Source: Echinostoma caproni (taxonomy: Eukaryota > Platyhelminthes > Trematoda > Plagiorchiida > Echinostomatidae). Taken from it: a DNA stretch of 11,693 bases. The DNA lies in the NCBI GenBank assembly GCA_900618425.1, contig UZAN01047658.1:4364-16056 (forward strand), written 5' to 3'. Each line of letters begins with the position of its first letter. Within the stretch, counting starts at the first letter, position 1. Under the pieces are notes generated by a model, which was given only the letters and a program-made list of their open reading frames with translations, did not search any database and had not been told where the DNA came from. Positions 1 through 8,416 of this stretch are shown piece by piece. Made by a program: the position numbers and the translations under genes.

Positions 1-1123
1 ATTTGAAATTCATTCTGTGCAAAGTTGCAAAGCATCACAGTGTGGAGCGCTCTGAGGTCACACACGTGAAAAAGGAGGAGCGGTTACAAGACCAATTGGA
101 CTACAGGTTAGTTATTGAATAGATATTCGTCTCGGCATTCAAAGGGAGGCACTAAGTTCTATTGGACTGGCACTCGAAAATTGTTGTGGGAATTCCTTTC
201 GGCATTTAACCCGGTTTGCCTTAAACGACCCTACTGTCTCGCAAGTCAGGCTTCGAATGAAAAGACCAAATCGGGTTGAAGACACCCACGGTAAAGCTAT
301 TCTCGAGTGCCCTTGCATGGATAAGTGTCCTACGCATTCCCTGGTAAAATATGACGGACCCAAACACCTAATATGGTGAACCCGCTTTTTTCCTGGGTTT
401 TTGTTGTTATCGGAATTTGTTTCAGATTAAAAACCACAATCTTTAATGGAGTGTGTTGTTTTCCGCTGCGAATAGATACGGTTGCGGTGCGGAATGTGAA
501 TGAATTAGCCAATCGGGTCATACCATGATTCTCTTTTCAGTTTTCTTCTGTGGGATTCGATTGACCCTAGGTCACCAACCGACTGAAGTGCTATGCTATT
601 CATGTATCTGATATAAAACGAATTTGGATAATTGTAGTTAATACTAATAATGTGGGTACCAGAAACAAATTACGCGCTTAGGTAACAAATTTATCACTGG
701 CAAATGATTACCAGATCACGCAAATGCCAGTAAACCAACGGGGAATTGTTTGCGCATCTTATCTACCTCTGTCCGAATGCATAGCGAATAATCGATACCT
801 GTTCAAATGATTGAATGTTTTGATTTGTCTTAAACTTCGGTTGCCGTTTGTGAGATCAATTTTTCCTGAACTCATCAACTATCTGTCAGTTGCCTGTTTT
901 TCCGTTTCTTTTCATCACTGATTCTTAAAAAAAGGTGTTTTGCTCGACACTACAGGTGATAAAACATGTCACCGTTGTTCTCCTGCTGCCCCCACGTTTT
1001 TGCTTTCCACTGATAACGCGATCCCTTCCCGGTACCATAGATTTCATTCAAAAAAACACTCAACAAGCACGTAAACAGTGTATAAAAATGTGTCATATTT
1101 GACCTCAGCTATTCGTGACCACC

Positions 1124-1139
1124 GAGAGAGAGAGAGAGA
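1124..1139. repeat. (GA)8 microsatellite
   Basis: Eight uninterrupted GA units are visible. The tract encodes the Arg-Glu run at the start of the 122-residue plus-strand frame beginning at 1115, which is one reason to distrust that frame. Confidence 0.95.
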
Positions 1140-1366
1140 TTGAAACAAAGAATGACATTTCGCTCTGTTTCACAGATGGTTGTGAGACACAATTCAAATC
1201 CCCTCGTAAACAATGCCTGGCTTGTTCTGGCAGCTTACGTCCGCGCCAGGGAAACACAAATGCGAACGCACTTCGATTTTACAAAACATCATGGTTCGGT
1301 CGAATTTACACGAACCGATCCTTGGCGGTTTTCGTCTCAACTAGGTGGGAGGAGAATAACGACGTC

Positions 1367-1378
1367 GACGACGACGAC
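1367..1378. repeat. (GAC)4 short tandem repeat
   Basis: Four GAC units follow a GACGTC palindrome at 1361-1366. In the plus frame that starts at 1115 the tract reads as an Asp run. It is a low-complexity tract with no further evidence of function. Confidence 0.85.
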
Positions 1379-1697
1379 ATGGACCTGTTTTCCAAGACAC
1401 TGCCTAGGAGATGTTCATCCAGAAGTTTACCACATGGCTTCGTGACACCGGACACATTTGATAAAAGTCATGTATTCGTTTAAATTCTTCATGTGCCTTA
1501 AGACTCATCGGAATAACCTGGAGGTGTAGCACATTGTATGGTCGATGCATAGAACGTTCTTTCAGCTCAAAGGTTTGATGTTGGTTGGCAAATAAGATCA
1601 CATTAAGGTCACGTTTTCCATAACTGAACATTCGGTTCTTTTTCTATTACACACATGCCTATGTACAGCCGACCGAGTGATCCCATAGTCGACGACC

Positions 1698-1926
1698 TGC
1701 TGTTCAATGAGGACAGCTGGTCACCTAAGCCCCGGGACTTGTAGCGGCTCATCACATAAGGCCCATCTATAGTTTAGGGAGTGACATTCAACCGGAGGAC
1801 AGTATAAAGTTGCACACTACCAAATTTCGGTGGCTGGGGCTGTGGCTGTGGGGCTCGAACCTCGGACCCATAAGGTCCTAAGCACACCGCTGACCGCGAC
1901 TATGCCACTGCGCCACAACCCTCACT
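1698..1926 (-). mobile_element. tRNA-derived SINE, copy A
   Basis: Read on the minus strand, this has an A-box-like segment (complement of 1897-1915, containing TGGCGCAGTGG) and, about 40 bases further on, a near-consensus B box GGTTCGAGCC (complement of 1852-1861). These are the internal RNA polymerase III promoter boxes of tRNA genes. The non-tRNA body that follows shares blocks with the copies at 7438-7660 and 11245-11460: GGCCTTATG, then CAAGTCCCGGGG, then a terminal TTGAAC. This is the copy most different from the other two in its middle part, so it may be a separate subfamily. Both ends are approximate and I found no clear target-site duplication. Confidence 0.75.
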
Positions 1927-2074
1927 CTTTGTGTTCCTATGGGGCAATATCTGTTGTAATTTCACACGCCATTTTACTTTATAATTAACTACCTACAACT
2001 TAATTTTATTGGAGAGAATCAATTGCCATCCTCCGAAAAGATATAGTTGAACAATAATTCATTTTGATCCCACC

Positions 2075-2997
2075 TATGGACACATGATTGCTTCCTACTG
2101 AGCACGTGAATGGTGCACGCGTGAGAACCAGGCTGGCTTTAGACCCGGTTGTGTCGACCACATCTTCACTCTGCGCCAAATTCTGGAGCACCGGCCTTTT
2201 TTTTCGTAGACCCACCATCTCTGTCTTCCTAGATCTGAAAGCGGTTTTTGACTCAGTCGACCACTCTAAACTTTAGCGCTGCCTTTCCCTGAAAGGTGTG
2301 CCTGAGAAGTAAATTTCAATATTACGATCGCTTTATACTAATAGCCGAGGTCTAGTCCGAGCTTACGGCAATTTTTCTCCCGAGTTCACCACGGAAAGTG
2401 GTGTTCGTCAGGGTTGCCCTCTTTCTCCTTTTTATTCAACTTTGTTATGTCTGATTGAAACAGCCCTATCCTCGTGCGAGGATAGTGGCATCGATTTACT
2501 CCCAGGTGGCAGGCTGTTTGATCTAGAGTACGCAAACGACATTGTGCTATTAATTGAAGATCCAGGTAAGTTGCAAGCATTTCTAGATAGGTTGAATGCC
2601 AGTGTAGCCATATTCGTTATGCGTTTTGCACCTTCAAAGTGTAAAATGTTGCTACAAGACTGGGTTGGTCCAGCACTCAACCTCACTCTAACTGGAGAAG
2701 TAATAGATGGGTGGATAAGTTTTGTTATTTGGGTAGCTACATCTCACTCGGTGGAGGCATCACGGATAACGTGTCAGCTCGCATACAGAAAGCTCGGTTG
2801 GCATTTGCCAGCTTGAGACATCTGTGTCGATGGAAAATTGACCTCGTCCACAGATCAGAAAACGTTCGCAACTATCTATCTGTCTCGTCTCTTCAGCTGA
2901 CAGTCTTCGACATCGTTCCATCGTTTTATACTCATCTATCGTTTTTGCTACTCATCAGTGTGGGCAGGCTGCGCTGAGTCAACGAGTAAACGATCAC
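2075..2997 (+). pseudogene. non-LTR retrotransposon reverse transcriptase, decayed 5' part (copy 1)
   Basis: This encodes the RT of a LINE-like element, which would copy its RNA into genomic DNA at a nicked target. Visible in order: an AGFRPG block near 2130; motif A, FLDLKAVFDSVD, at about 2226-2262; motif B, GVRQGCPLSPF, at 2400-2432; the catalytic box at 2529-2540, which reads YAND rather than YADD; an APSKCKMLLQDW block at about 2628-2663; and FCYLGSYIS at about 2718-2745. ARIQKARLAFASLRHLCRW follows. The copy is dead: nonsense codons at 2274-2276 (in place of the usual Trp) and 2310-2312, frameshifts near 2200, 2435 and 2705, and a probable deletion near 2870-2900, after which LTVFD appears. 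It has no start codon or 5' end, as expected of a 5'-truncated LINE. It breaks off near 2997, in the segment that normally precedes the C-terminal block found at 5485. The style is RTE/CR1-like; I cannot settle the clade. Confidence 0.88.
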
Positions 2998-3695
2998 TTA
3001 AGCAAGCGGTGGTCTTATCTCCGTGCTCCTGCCTTGGGACAGGGGAGCGCGAACAATTATGCGGCATTAGGATGGAACAGCAATGTTGAACAACCGGCTG
3101 ATAGTTTATAGGTTTTAGCATTTTTTAGTCAACCACCTAAACTAAAATCAGACAGCTATAGGGAAAAATTCATCAGAAAATATACTGTATGATTAATCTA
3201 GTTCAGTTTTGTTGGAGTCGGTGTCATTTCTATGGATTTGGTCAATTCAGATGTGTGCTAGAGATCACGAATAGGGATTGCCATTATACCGGATGCTACG
3301 GTGAGGGAGTCAACGTAGAGAACATGAAACAAATTGGAAGTGGATAAGGTTGGCCCACAGATATGTGATCACGTGACCGTATAACGGAGAGTGAACCGCT
3401 GAAGCGAATGCCGATCTGAACAATACTAAGTTTCATCTATTGGTGCCACAGCAAAATCAAAGTTCCACGAAACATCAGGATCCACAATCGTACTCAAAAC
3501 TCCGGAATGGCCAAAGCTGCAAACACCATCCACAGATTTGCCAGTATGCGGACAAGACAGTTGCATCAAACCACACTTGAAGCTCAACAGAATAAGGAAT
3601 TAGTAACTTATATCCGTCTTTCTGCAGGCTGTTACTGGTCCAGTGTATTCACACATTATGATATTTATTTCATACCAATTGAATTAACATAAAAC
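2998..3695. other. unassigned segment between LINE break and Penelope-like RT
   Basis: No recognisable protein motif. By position it could be the 5' and N-terminal part of the Penelope-like element that follows: the gap of about 700 bases fits the N-terminal length such elements usually have before their RT motifs, but nothing in the translation confirms it. A 61-residue plus-strand frame (3507-3692) has no motif I know. Confidence 0.35.
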
Positions 3696-4420
3696 CGTAG
3701 ACTTCATCTGCGAATTCACTGCCCGAGGGGATATCAATCTTAGCATACCTCCTTTTACCTCTCATTTTACTGTGCATTGAAAACATGCGCTTCCAGTTCC
3801 AAGGTACTGCGTTTCGACAGACAGACAGACGGTGTGGCGATGGGTAGCCCCCTTGATCCTATCCTGGCTGACATTTTCATGGGTATAACTGAAGCACGAC
3901 TGGATTTGGCAATCAAGAGAACATTTTGCTATAAAAGATACGTGGATGATGTGTTCATCATCCTCAATCAGCCTGACGATATGGCTGTATTGCTGGATGA
4001 AATCAACGTAGCACACCGCAACTTGAAATTCACCTGTGAAGTAGAGAAGGCAAATTCGTTAGCTTTCCTTGATGTCCTCATAACCCGTAAAACTGACGGA
4101 TCTATCCAACGATTTATCTTCCGCAAGAAGACTCGGTCCTAGCAGTACCTTCACTTCAACAGTTTCTCACCAATGGAACATAAGAGAGCCCTGGTTCGAA
4201 CATTGTTCCACAGGGCGAGAAAAATATGTACAGAGAACATAATACTAAGTGAACAGGAGAATATCTATAGCTCAATACGGGTAAATGGTTATCCGGGCTG
4301 TTTCGTTCGTTTTCACAGTCGGACAGGAAACCGGACTCAAACCACTACCATCGAGTGCCAAAAAAGAATATCCACATCTCGCTGCCATACAAAGGGGAGT
4401 CAATAATGCAGCTTATCACA
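3696..4420 (+). pseudogene. Penelope-like reverse transcriptase, broken
   Basis: The clearest run is 3828-4142. It reads DGVAMGSPLDPILADIFMG (the GxxMGSPLxPxLA block of PLE RTs), then the catalytic RYVDDVF with YVDD at 3939-3950, then LKFTCEVE and SLAFLDVLI with the conserved FLD. The two adjacent catalytic aspartates are both present. Upstream in another frame is IENMRFQFQG (3776-3805), and before that GDINLSIPP near 3730. A 4-base expansion in a CAGA tract at about 3818-3830 separates the two frames. A TAG at 4140-4142 stands where related proteins continue. The frame then resumes as QYLHFNSFSPMEHKRALVRTLFHRA, shown here only by its positions (about 4143-4211), followed by NGYP near 4290. 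A further shift leads to KKNIHISLPYKG at about 4358-4395. Confidence 0.87.
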
Positions 4421-4499
4421 GCGTATCAAAAACGCGTTACAAAGAACCTACTACGCTGCCACACGGAGACTCCATCCGATCACACAGCGCCTCCCTCTC

Positions 4500-4883
4500 C
4501 CCCCATTCAAAGATCGCCGTCCGGTCGAGCCTACCTCTCATTGCATTTTTGCGTTTTGTTGCAGTCGCAACGAAGCATACATTGGTAGAACCGACCGATC
4601 ACTGCGGCCTAGAATGGCGGATCACATCGCCAAGTATGTGCGTGATTATATGACTCAGCCCACACCACCACAGCCTCTAACCGCATCACGCAAACCGGCT
4701 TCGGCCATCGCACGTCACTTGGTTAAAAGCGGCCACAGGGTAGACTTTGCGAACGCGTTCTCGGTTTTGTTACGTCCTCGAGACAAGTACCGACTAAGGT
4801 TACTCGAAGTATTATCGATCGCTCACAACAAACCCACACTGTGCGTCCAAAACGGTATGACCTTTACCCTTGGCCTTCCCTGA
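4500..4883 (+). pseudogene. GIY-YIG endonuclease domain of the Penelope-like element
   Basis: One open frame (codons in phase with 4503, stop at 4881-4883) carries the PLE endonuclease domain. KDRRPVEPTSHCIFAFCCSR leads into YIGRTDRSLRPRMADH at about 4578-4625. The CIF...YIG pair stands for the GIY...YIG motif, and the Cys residues just before YIG match the CxC-type block seen in PLE endonucleases. The conserved Arg of the RxxxH segment (RMADH) follows. The C-terminal part has IARHLVKSGHRVDF, a typical HLxxxGH block, and then KPTLCVQNGMTF near the end. The usual CxCG is here a CCSRN-like sequence, so the first Cys spacing may be altered. This is the least damaged coding segment in the window: about 127 codons without a stop. 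It would nick the target DNA for insertion. It is cut off from the RT by frameshifts. Confidence 0.85.
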
Positions 4884-5484
4884 TCGCAACCAACCACGTG
4901 CACCACACATACTGTACACAATCACATACATACACACATGGTTAATACTAACTGGATTTCTTAATTTGCCTCATTTATTCATCTTGTTCAATGTTATACA
5001 TACGCGGCCGATGAGAGAGTATACGAAAGGAATTCCTCTCGCAGTGTTTGTCTTCGGACTTGCCTGTTCAGATACTTATCTGACTAGTCAGCCCCTGTCC
5101 AGTACGCCTCATCATCTCCGTTGTACGTTGATTGGTATAGTGATAGCGTAATAATCATTAGAGGGATTATTCTCGTGTTCAGATCCTGGATAGATTGGTG
5201 GAGGTTCATCCACATTAGGCTTTATTGATCGTAACTTTTGAAACTGAGGGAGCGATCGATGGATGGATGGATGGTTGGTTGAAGTAAAAGAGTGAGTTCT
5301 GAAAGACGGTCTTTTAAGATCCGTTGTGATCGGTATCCCACCAAATCACCACTCATCACGTGTTACTAGTCCAATTCACAACAGAATAATCAAAATTTGG
5401 CTACACTCTCTTACGTATGATGGTGACAGTGTTGTGATAGACCGTTAGTTGCCAGTTGAATAGTTAGATTGGAAAATATCTAAA
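4884..5484. other. probable 3' flank of Penelope-like element, no gene
   Basis: After the endonuclease stop there is CA-rich sequence (about 4900-4939) and then unremarkable DNA. A short inverted repeat (TTAGAT at 5464-5469, ATCTAA at 5478-5483) lies just before the LINE sequence resumes. The 93-residue frame 4870-5151 is low in recognisable content and I do not call it a gene. The element's 3' end should lie somewhere in this stretch. Confidence 0.4.
5255..5274. repeat. GATG microsatellite
   Basis: Four to five GATG units in tandem, followed by a decayed GGTT repeat. This may be a target of, or a tail from, the Penelope-like insertion, but nothing proves it. Confidence 0.85.
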
Positions 5485-5966
5485 AACTGGCTCGCAAAGC
5501 CCTCGGTATTTCTGTGCCCCGTGATTGCGCCGTCACACGATGGAGCAAGTGGTCGACCTCCATAGATTACGTTGGTTGGGATATGTGTTACGCATGTCAC
5601 CAGGTAGGTTACCACGGCGAGCGATGTTCGCCGAAGCAGACACCGAGTGGAAAAAAGCCAAGGGTGGTCAAGCNCCTCCATAGATTACGTTGGCTGGGAC
5701 ATGTGTTACGCATGTCCCCAGATAGGTTACCACGACGAGCGATGTTCGCCGAAGCAAACACCGAGTGGAAAAAAGCCAAGGGTGGTCAAGCTAAGACCTG
5801 GCACGAGGGTATGAAAACCCTAACCAGGAAACTGGGTCACATAAGTCCTGTTAGGCTCCCTGGCTGAGGATCTCGGGATGATCGATGGTTAGAGACACTG
5901 AGTGATATTATTGGGTGTCGTAAACAGTGGCGTTCGTGCATCTCCTCAATTTCTTTGCAACCTTAG
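5485..5966 (+). pseudogene. non-LTR retrotransposon C-terminal region (downstream half of copy 1)
   Basis: This is the C-terminal end of a LINE-like ORF. It contains LHRLRWLGHVLRM at 5676-5714, DRLPRRAMFAE, EWKKAKGGQ, a TW..GMKTLTRKLG block, RLPG, RWLETLSD and QWRSC, the usual order in this family. A single TGA (5865-5867) replaces the Trp codon expected after RLPG. Otherwise the frame runs to a natural-looking stop at 5964-5966. The first part of the segment is duplicated around the N at 5674, which also shifts the frame. It begins near the point in the protein where the fragment at 2075-2997 stops, so the two are probably halves of one element. Confidence 0.85.
5557..5791 (+). repeat. 117-bp tandem duplication split by one N
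   Basis: 5557-5673 and 5675-5791 are both 117 bp and differ at six positions by my count (about 95 percent identical). All six are substitutions: three G to A, two T to C and one A to C, reading the left copy to the right copy. They abut exactly at the N (5674). As 117 is 39 codons, the duplication would keep the frame if the N were not counted. Each copy encodes the LHRLRW...RGGQ-type block of the LINE C-terminus. Confidence 0.95.
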
Positions 5967-6158
5967 ACCACTGAAATTCTCCATTTTCGTTCGACTCCAC
6001 TTCACAACTTTCCTTTCTTTTCCTATTCTTCATCCAAATGGGCAGCCAAAAGACAGCAACCAAACTTTCTTCTCCTATTCTTCATCCAAAAGACAGCAAC
6101 AAAAACCGACGCACAGATATGCGTGGTTAATGGTTGTACAAACTGAACTGAACTGAAC
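5967..6158 (+). mobile_element. 3' UTR and AACTG-repeat tail of the LINE-like element
   Basis: The LINE stop is followed by about 170 bases of pyrimidine-rich sequence and then three AACTG units plus AAC (6141-6158). RTE-type LINEs commonly end in a short tandem repeat rather than poly(A), so I place the 3' end here. An AATAAA hexamer follows at 6180-6185, outside the proposed end. The exact boundary is an inference. Confidence 0.6.
6021..6100 (+). repeat. short imperfect tandem repeat in LINE 3' UTR
   Basis: TCCTATTCTTCATCCAAA occurs at 6021-6038 and again at 6073-6090. AGACAGCAAC follows both, at 6051-6060 and 6091-6100. The first unit has a 12-base extra segment (ending CAGCCAAA) between the two blocks. 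It looks like a local duplication of about 52 bases followed by a small indel. Confidence 0.85.
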
Positions 6159-7437
6159 CTACTGAGCTAAGCTGAGAACAATAAATGACTTAGTGCTCGC
6201 TGCAAATAGTGACATTATTCTATGATCTATCATTCGACACAGGCTGCCCACAATTGTTTCTCCTTTTTGTCACAATTAACCGCGCAATAGTGTGCCCCGG
6301 ATTCCTTTGTTTTGGTTGTTGTTGTCGCTGTTTTGAATGCGTAGTTGATCAGCCAGTGAGGAATGAAATGATATGACAATAGTCGAACGCAGTCAGAAGG
6401 TAAATAGAATGGATAACGGGATAACCGCCAAAATGGGATCAAAGCACAGGTAGAACGTGAGCATATTACCTACTTGACGGCCAAGTAACTTCCCAGCTTT
6501 TCAGTCCAAACTTGATTTGCTCTGCACACGATGAAATCTCCTATAAAATGAAATCAAATCCTCTGCGATCTACTAGGTGATCAAGGATTTTGCATTTTTC
6601 ATAAGTTTGTCTAACCAATCTCGCTGTTAAATGGCAGGCAAATGTTAAACATGATTTCTACATTTAAGCGACTGGAAAATGTCAGAAGTAAATTGCTATT
6701 TTTTTCGTTCCTCTGCACAAGGATAAAAAAATGGTTCGGTGATCGCCTGTTTAGAGAACAAAGAGTTAACCACAGGCATTCTTTCGTTTCACCCAAACCC
6801 GGGGAGGGAACAAATTATGAGCGGTTTGTTAGAATGTAAAAAAGGGTTACACCCGGCGGCTGGTGCAACAATTTACATCAGTCACACTACGAAACTGAGT
6901 GCCGTCTGTTTCAAACTGTCATCTGAATGGCACCGAAACTCAATTTTTCCGGTAGAGAACTGAATTAAGAACGATTCGCCTGTTTTGCTTTTATGCTGTT
7001 TTACTCACGGTCGTGGATCAATTCCGGATTAACTCATCAAATTTTAAATTTATTCTGGAACGCAAAAGAGATTAGTCTCCATTAGCTTGTCTTTTTTTTC
7101 CTTTGGATACCGAGCGTTGTCAAACAAGCGCGCGTGTGTGTGCTGAGCTCTCTAATCAACAGTACTCATTTCACTTCGACGAGTTCCGTTTAAAGCGGTT
7201 GTAGTTTTACGTCGCATTCAAGCGGGATCACGGAAATTGTAGAAATGGGCCTGATCAATCAATGAAGGCTAATCTGAGATCAGTAAGCAACTCAGACATT
7301 ATAAATAGAACGAGCTCCTAATGTTTAGACGATTAAAATATGCGGTCATGCACATGTTACAAATCACCATTCGCAATTTTACTACATACTCTAGTGTACT
7401 GAACAGAAAACGGTATTAACCCATGTAGTTACGATAA
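6159..7437. other. gene-free stretch
   Basis: No recognised gene or repeat family. There are overlapping short frames at 6642-6839 and 6739-6963 (plus) and at 6230-6442 and 6611-6796 (minus); none has a motif I know. A short alternating CG/GT run lies at about 7129-7141. The sequence is AT-rich and resembles ordinary non-coding DNA. Confidence 0.6.
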
Positions 7438-7660
7438 CCCGGTGTTCAGTAATGGAAAACGGTAGCCCGGTAACTCCGGGATTTGGAGTGGGGCGAACCA
7501 CATAAGGCCTCACTAGGTTAGGCGTGGTTTGGAACCGGAAGTTAACCAAGCAGCTGCCTACCATTAAAGTTGGGTGTCGGTTTCGGGGATCGAACCGCGG
7601 ACCGTAGCGTCCAAAACATACCGATGAGAGCGACTAAATTACTGCACCATCGCCACCACT
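7438..7660 (-). mobile_element. tRNA-derived SINE, copy B
   Basis: On the minus strand it starts AGTGGTGGCGATGGTGCAGT (A-box region) and has the B box GGTTCGATCC (complement of 7587-7596). The body reads ACCCAACTTTAATGGTAGGC, then GGCCTTATGTGG, then CACTCCAAATCCCGG, and ends CCATTACTGAAC. Its body is closest to the plus-strand copy at 11245-11460. A CCGGTAACTCCGGG-type palindrome inside the 3' part is visible. It shows no tRNA cloverleaf, so it is not a functional tRNA gene. Confidence 0.85.
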
Positions 7661-7894
7661 AGTCTGTCGCTGTTTTGCCGCTCAAAGCCTACATATTTTT
7701 CATAGCTTACTGGAATTTTGTTTTTCTTCAAAATCAAACTTCATTACTGAGCGTAACGTATTTTATTCCTGTCAATATTTTTCTACCTCCTGGGTCCTCA
7801 CCACGTCTGAGGACAGATCGTGTGCCAAACAAATCATGGTACAATATTCTTCATAAAAAGAAAATGTTCCATGATTGGCTAGTGGGCTGAATAC
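7661..7894. other. short spacer, nothing recognised
   Basis: A 71-residue plus frame (7675-7890) has no known motif. The stretch lies between the SINE and the GC-rich block, and I see no structure in it. Confidence 0.5.
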
Positions 7895-8416
7895 TGCCAG
7901 GTTGCCCAGGCCAAGGCAGGTGAATTTTACAGGGGAATACACAACCGGAGCCTTTGACTAACCAAAGCCTGACCCGTAAGACAGCGGGGCGGTGTGTGAA
8001 AACCACAATCTATTTGGAGCCGGTGTCCAGTTCATGGGATCATACGCCCTTCGGACGGGGTCAAATGTCCAAGGTGTCCAATACACACTTCGATGCCCAA
8101 TGGAGCCGTTGACCACTGCCATAACCGAGAAGCTGTGTGTGGTTCTTACACCTCTTTTTGGTTGGTTTGGAATCAGGGTTTTTGGCCAACTCCCCTGAGT
8201 GAACTACCAGTGATCCACCAACCCGGTTATAGCCCCGGGTATCGGCTTTTCGTCCTCTCCCTTTGTTGGGAAAACACCTCTGCGCCACGAGAATGCAGTG
8301 AGTAGAGGCTATTTGAGACGCTTGGTCGTGTGGGAGAATTTCGCGAGGTGCAAGGGAAGGGTGACCAGCCGCAACCCTAGACACCCACCCCGACCATACT
8401 GAAGGTTTCGGAGGCC
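7895..8416. repeat. candidate uncharacterised GC-rich interspersed repeat
   Basis: This block is clearly richer in GC than the DNA on its left and ends abruptly where the decayed LINE RT begins. On the minus strand it carries most of the longest open frame in the window (8061-8513, 150 codons), which reads across the junction into antisense LINE sequence. It has no RT, endonuclease or transposase motif that I can see, and no clear B box. It could be a separate repeat, or an uncopied or unfamiliar 5' part of the adjacent element. Orientation is unknown. Confidence 0.4.

Larger units (their letters stand above)
1..1697. other. gene-free stretch, no recognised element
   Basis: I recognise no gene or known repeat here. 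Short open frames exist on both strands (for example 1115-1483 plus and 139-363 minus). They overlap each other, have no recognisable motif and contain simple sequence, so I treat them as chance. The GC level is lower than in the repeat blocks to the right. Two short simple-sequence tracts are listed separately. An old, unrecognised repeat at about 150-360 cannot be excluded. Confidence 0.6.
3696..4883 (+). mobile_element. Penelope-like retroelement (RT plus GIY-YIG endonuclease), degenerate
   Basis: A reverse transcriptase is followed in the same orientation by a GIY-YIG endonuclease domain. That order is the hallmark of endonuclease-bearing Penelope-like elements (PLEs), which differ from LINEs in both domains. 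The reading frame changes at least three times and has at least one nonsense codon, so this copy cannot be active. The element's true ends are not visible. Upstream DNA (2998-3695) and downstream DNA (4884-5484) may belong to it. The whole block lies between two collinear pieces of a LINE-like element, which suggests it inserted there. Confidence 0.85.

Noticed and set aside
139..363. 74-codon minus-strand frame as a small gene.
   Set aside because: No motif, no supporting start or neighbour, and length expected by chance.
430..442. A 13-base word AAAACCACAATCT also present at 7999-8011, first taken as a possible shared repeat.
   Set aside because: The flanks do not align beyond a few bases, so it is probably chance.
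1115..1483. 122-codon plus-strand frame as a gene.
   Set aside because: It starts in a GA microsatellite, contains a GAC run, overlaps a second frame of similar length and has no known motif.
1852..1915. Possible functional tRNA gene (good A and B boxes), with similar boxes at 7587-7660 and 11256-11319.
   Set aside because: I see no acceptor stem or cloverleaf, and all three share an extra non-tRNA body and a common end, which makes them SINEs.
5464..5483. TTAGAT/ATCTAA inverted repeat as a terminal repeat of the Penelope-like element.
   Set aside because: Six bases is too short, and no matching copy was found near 2997.
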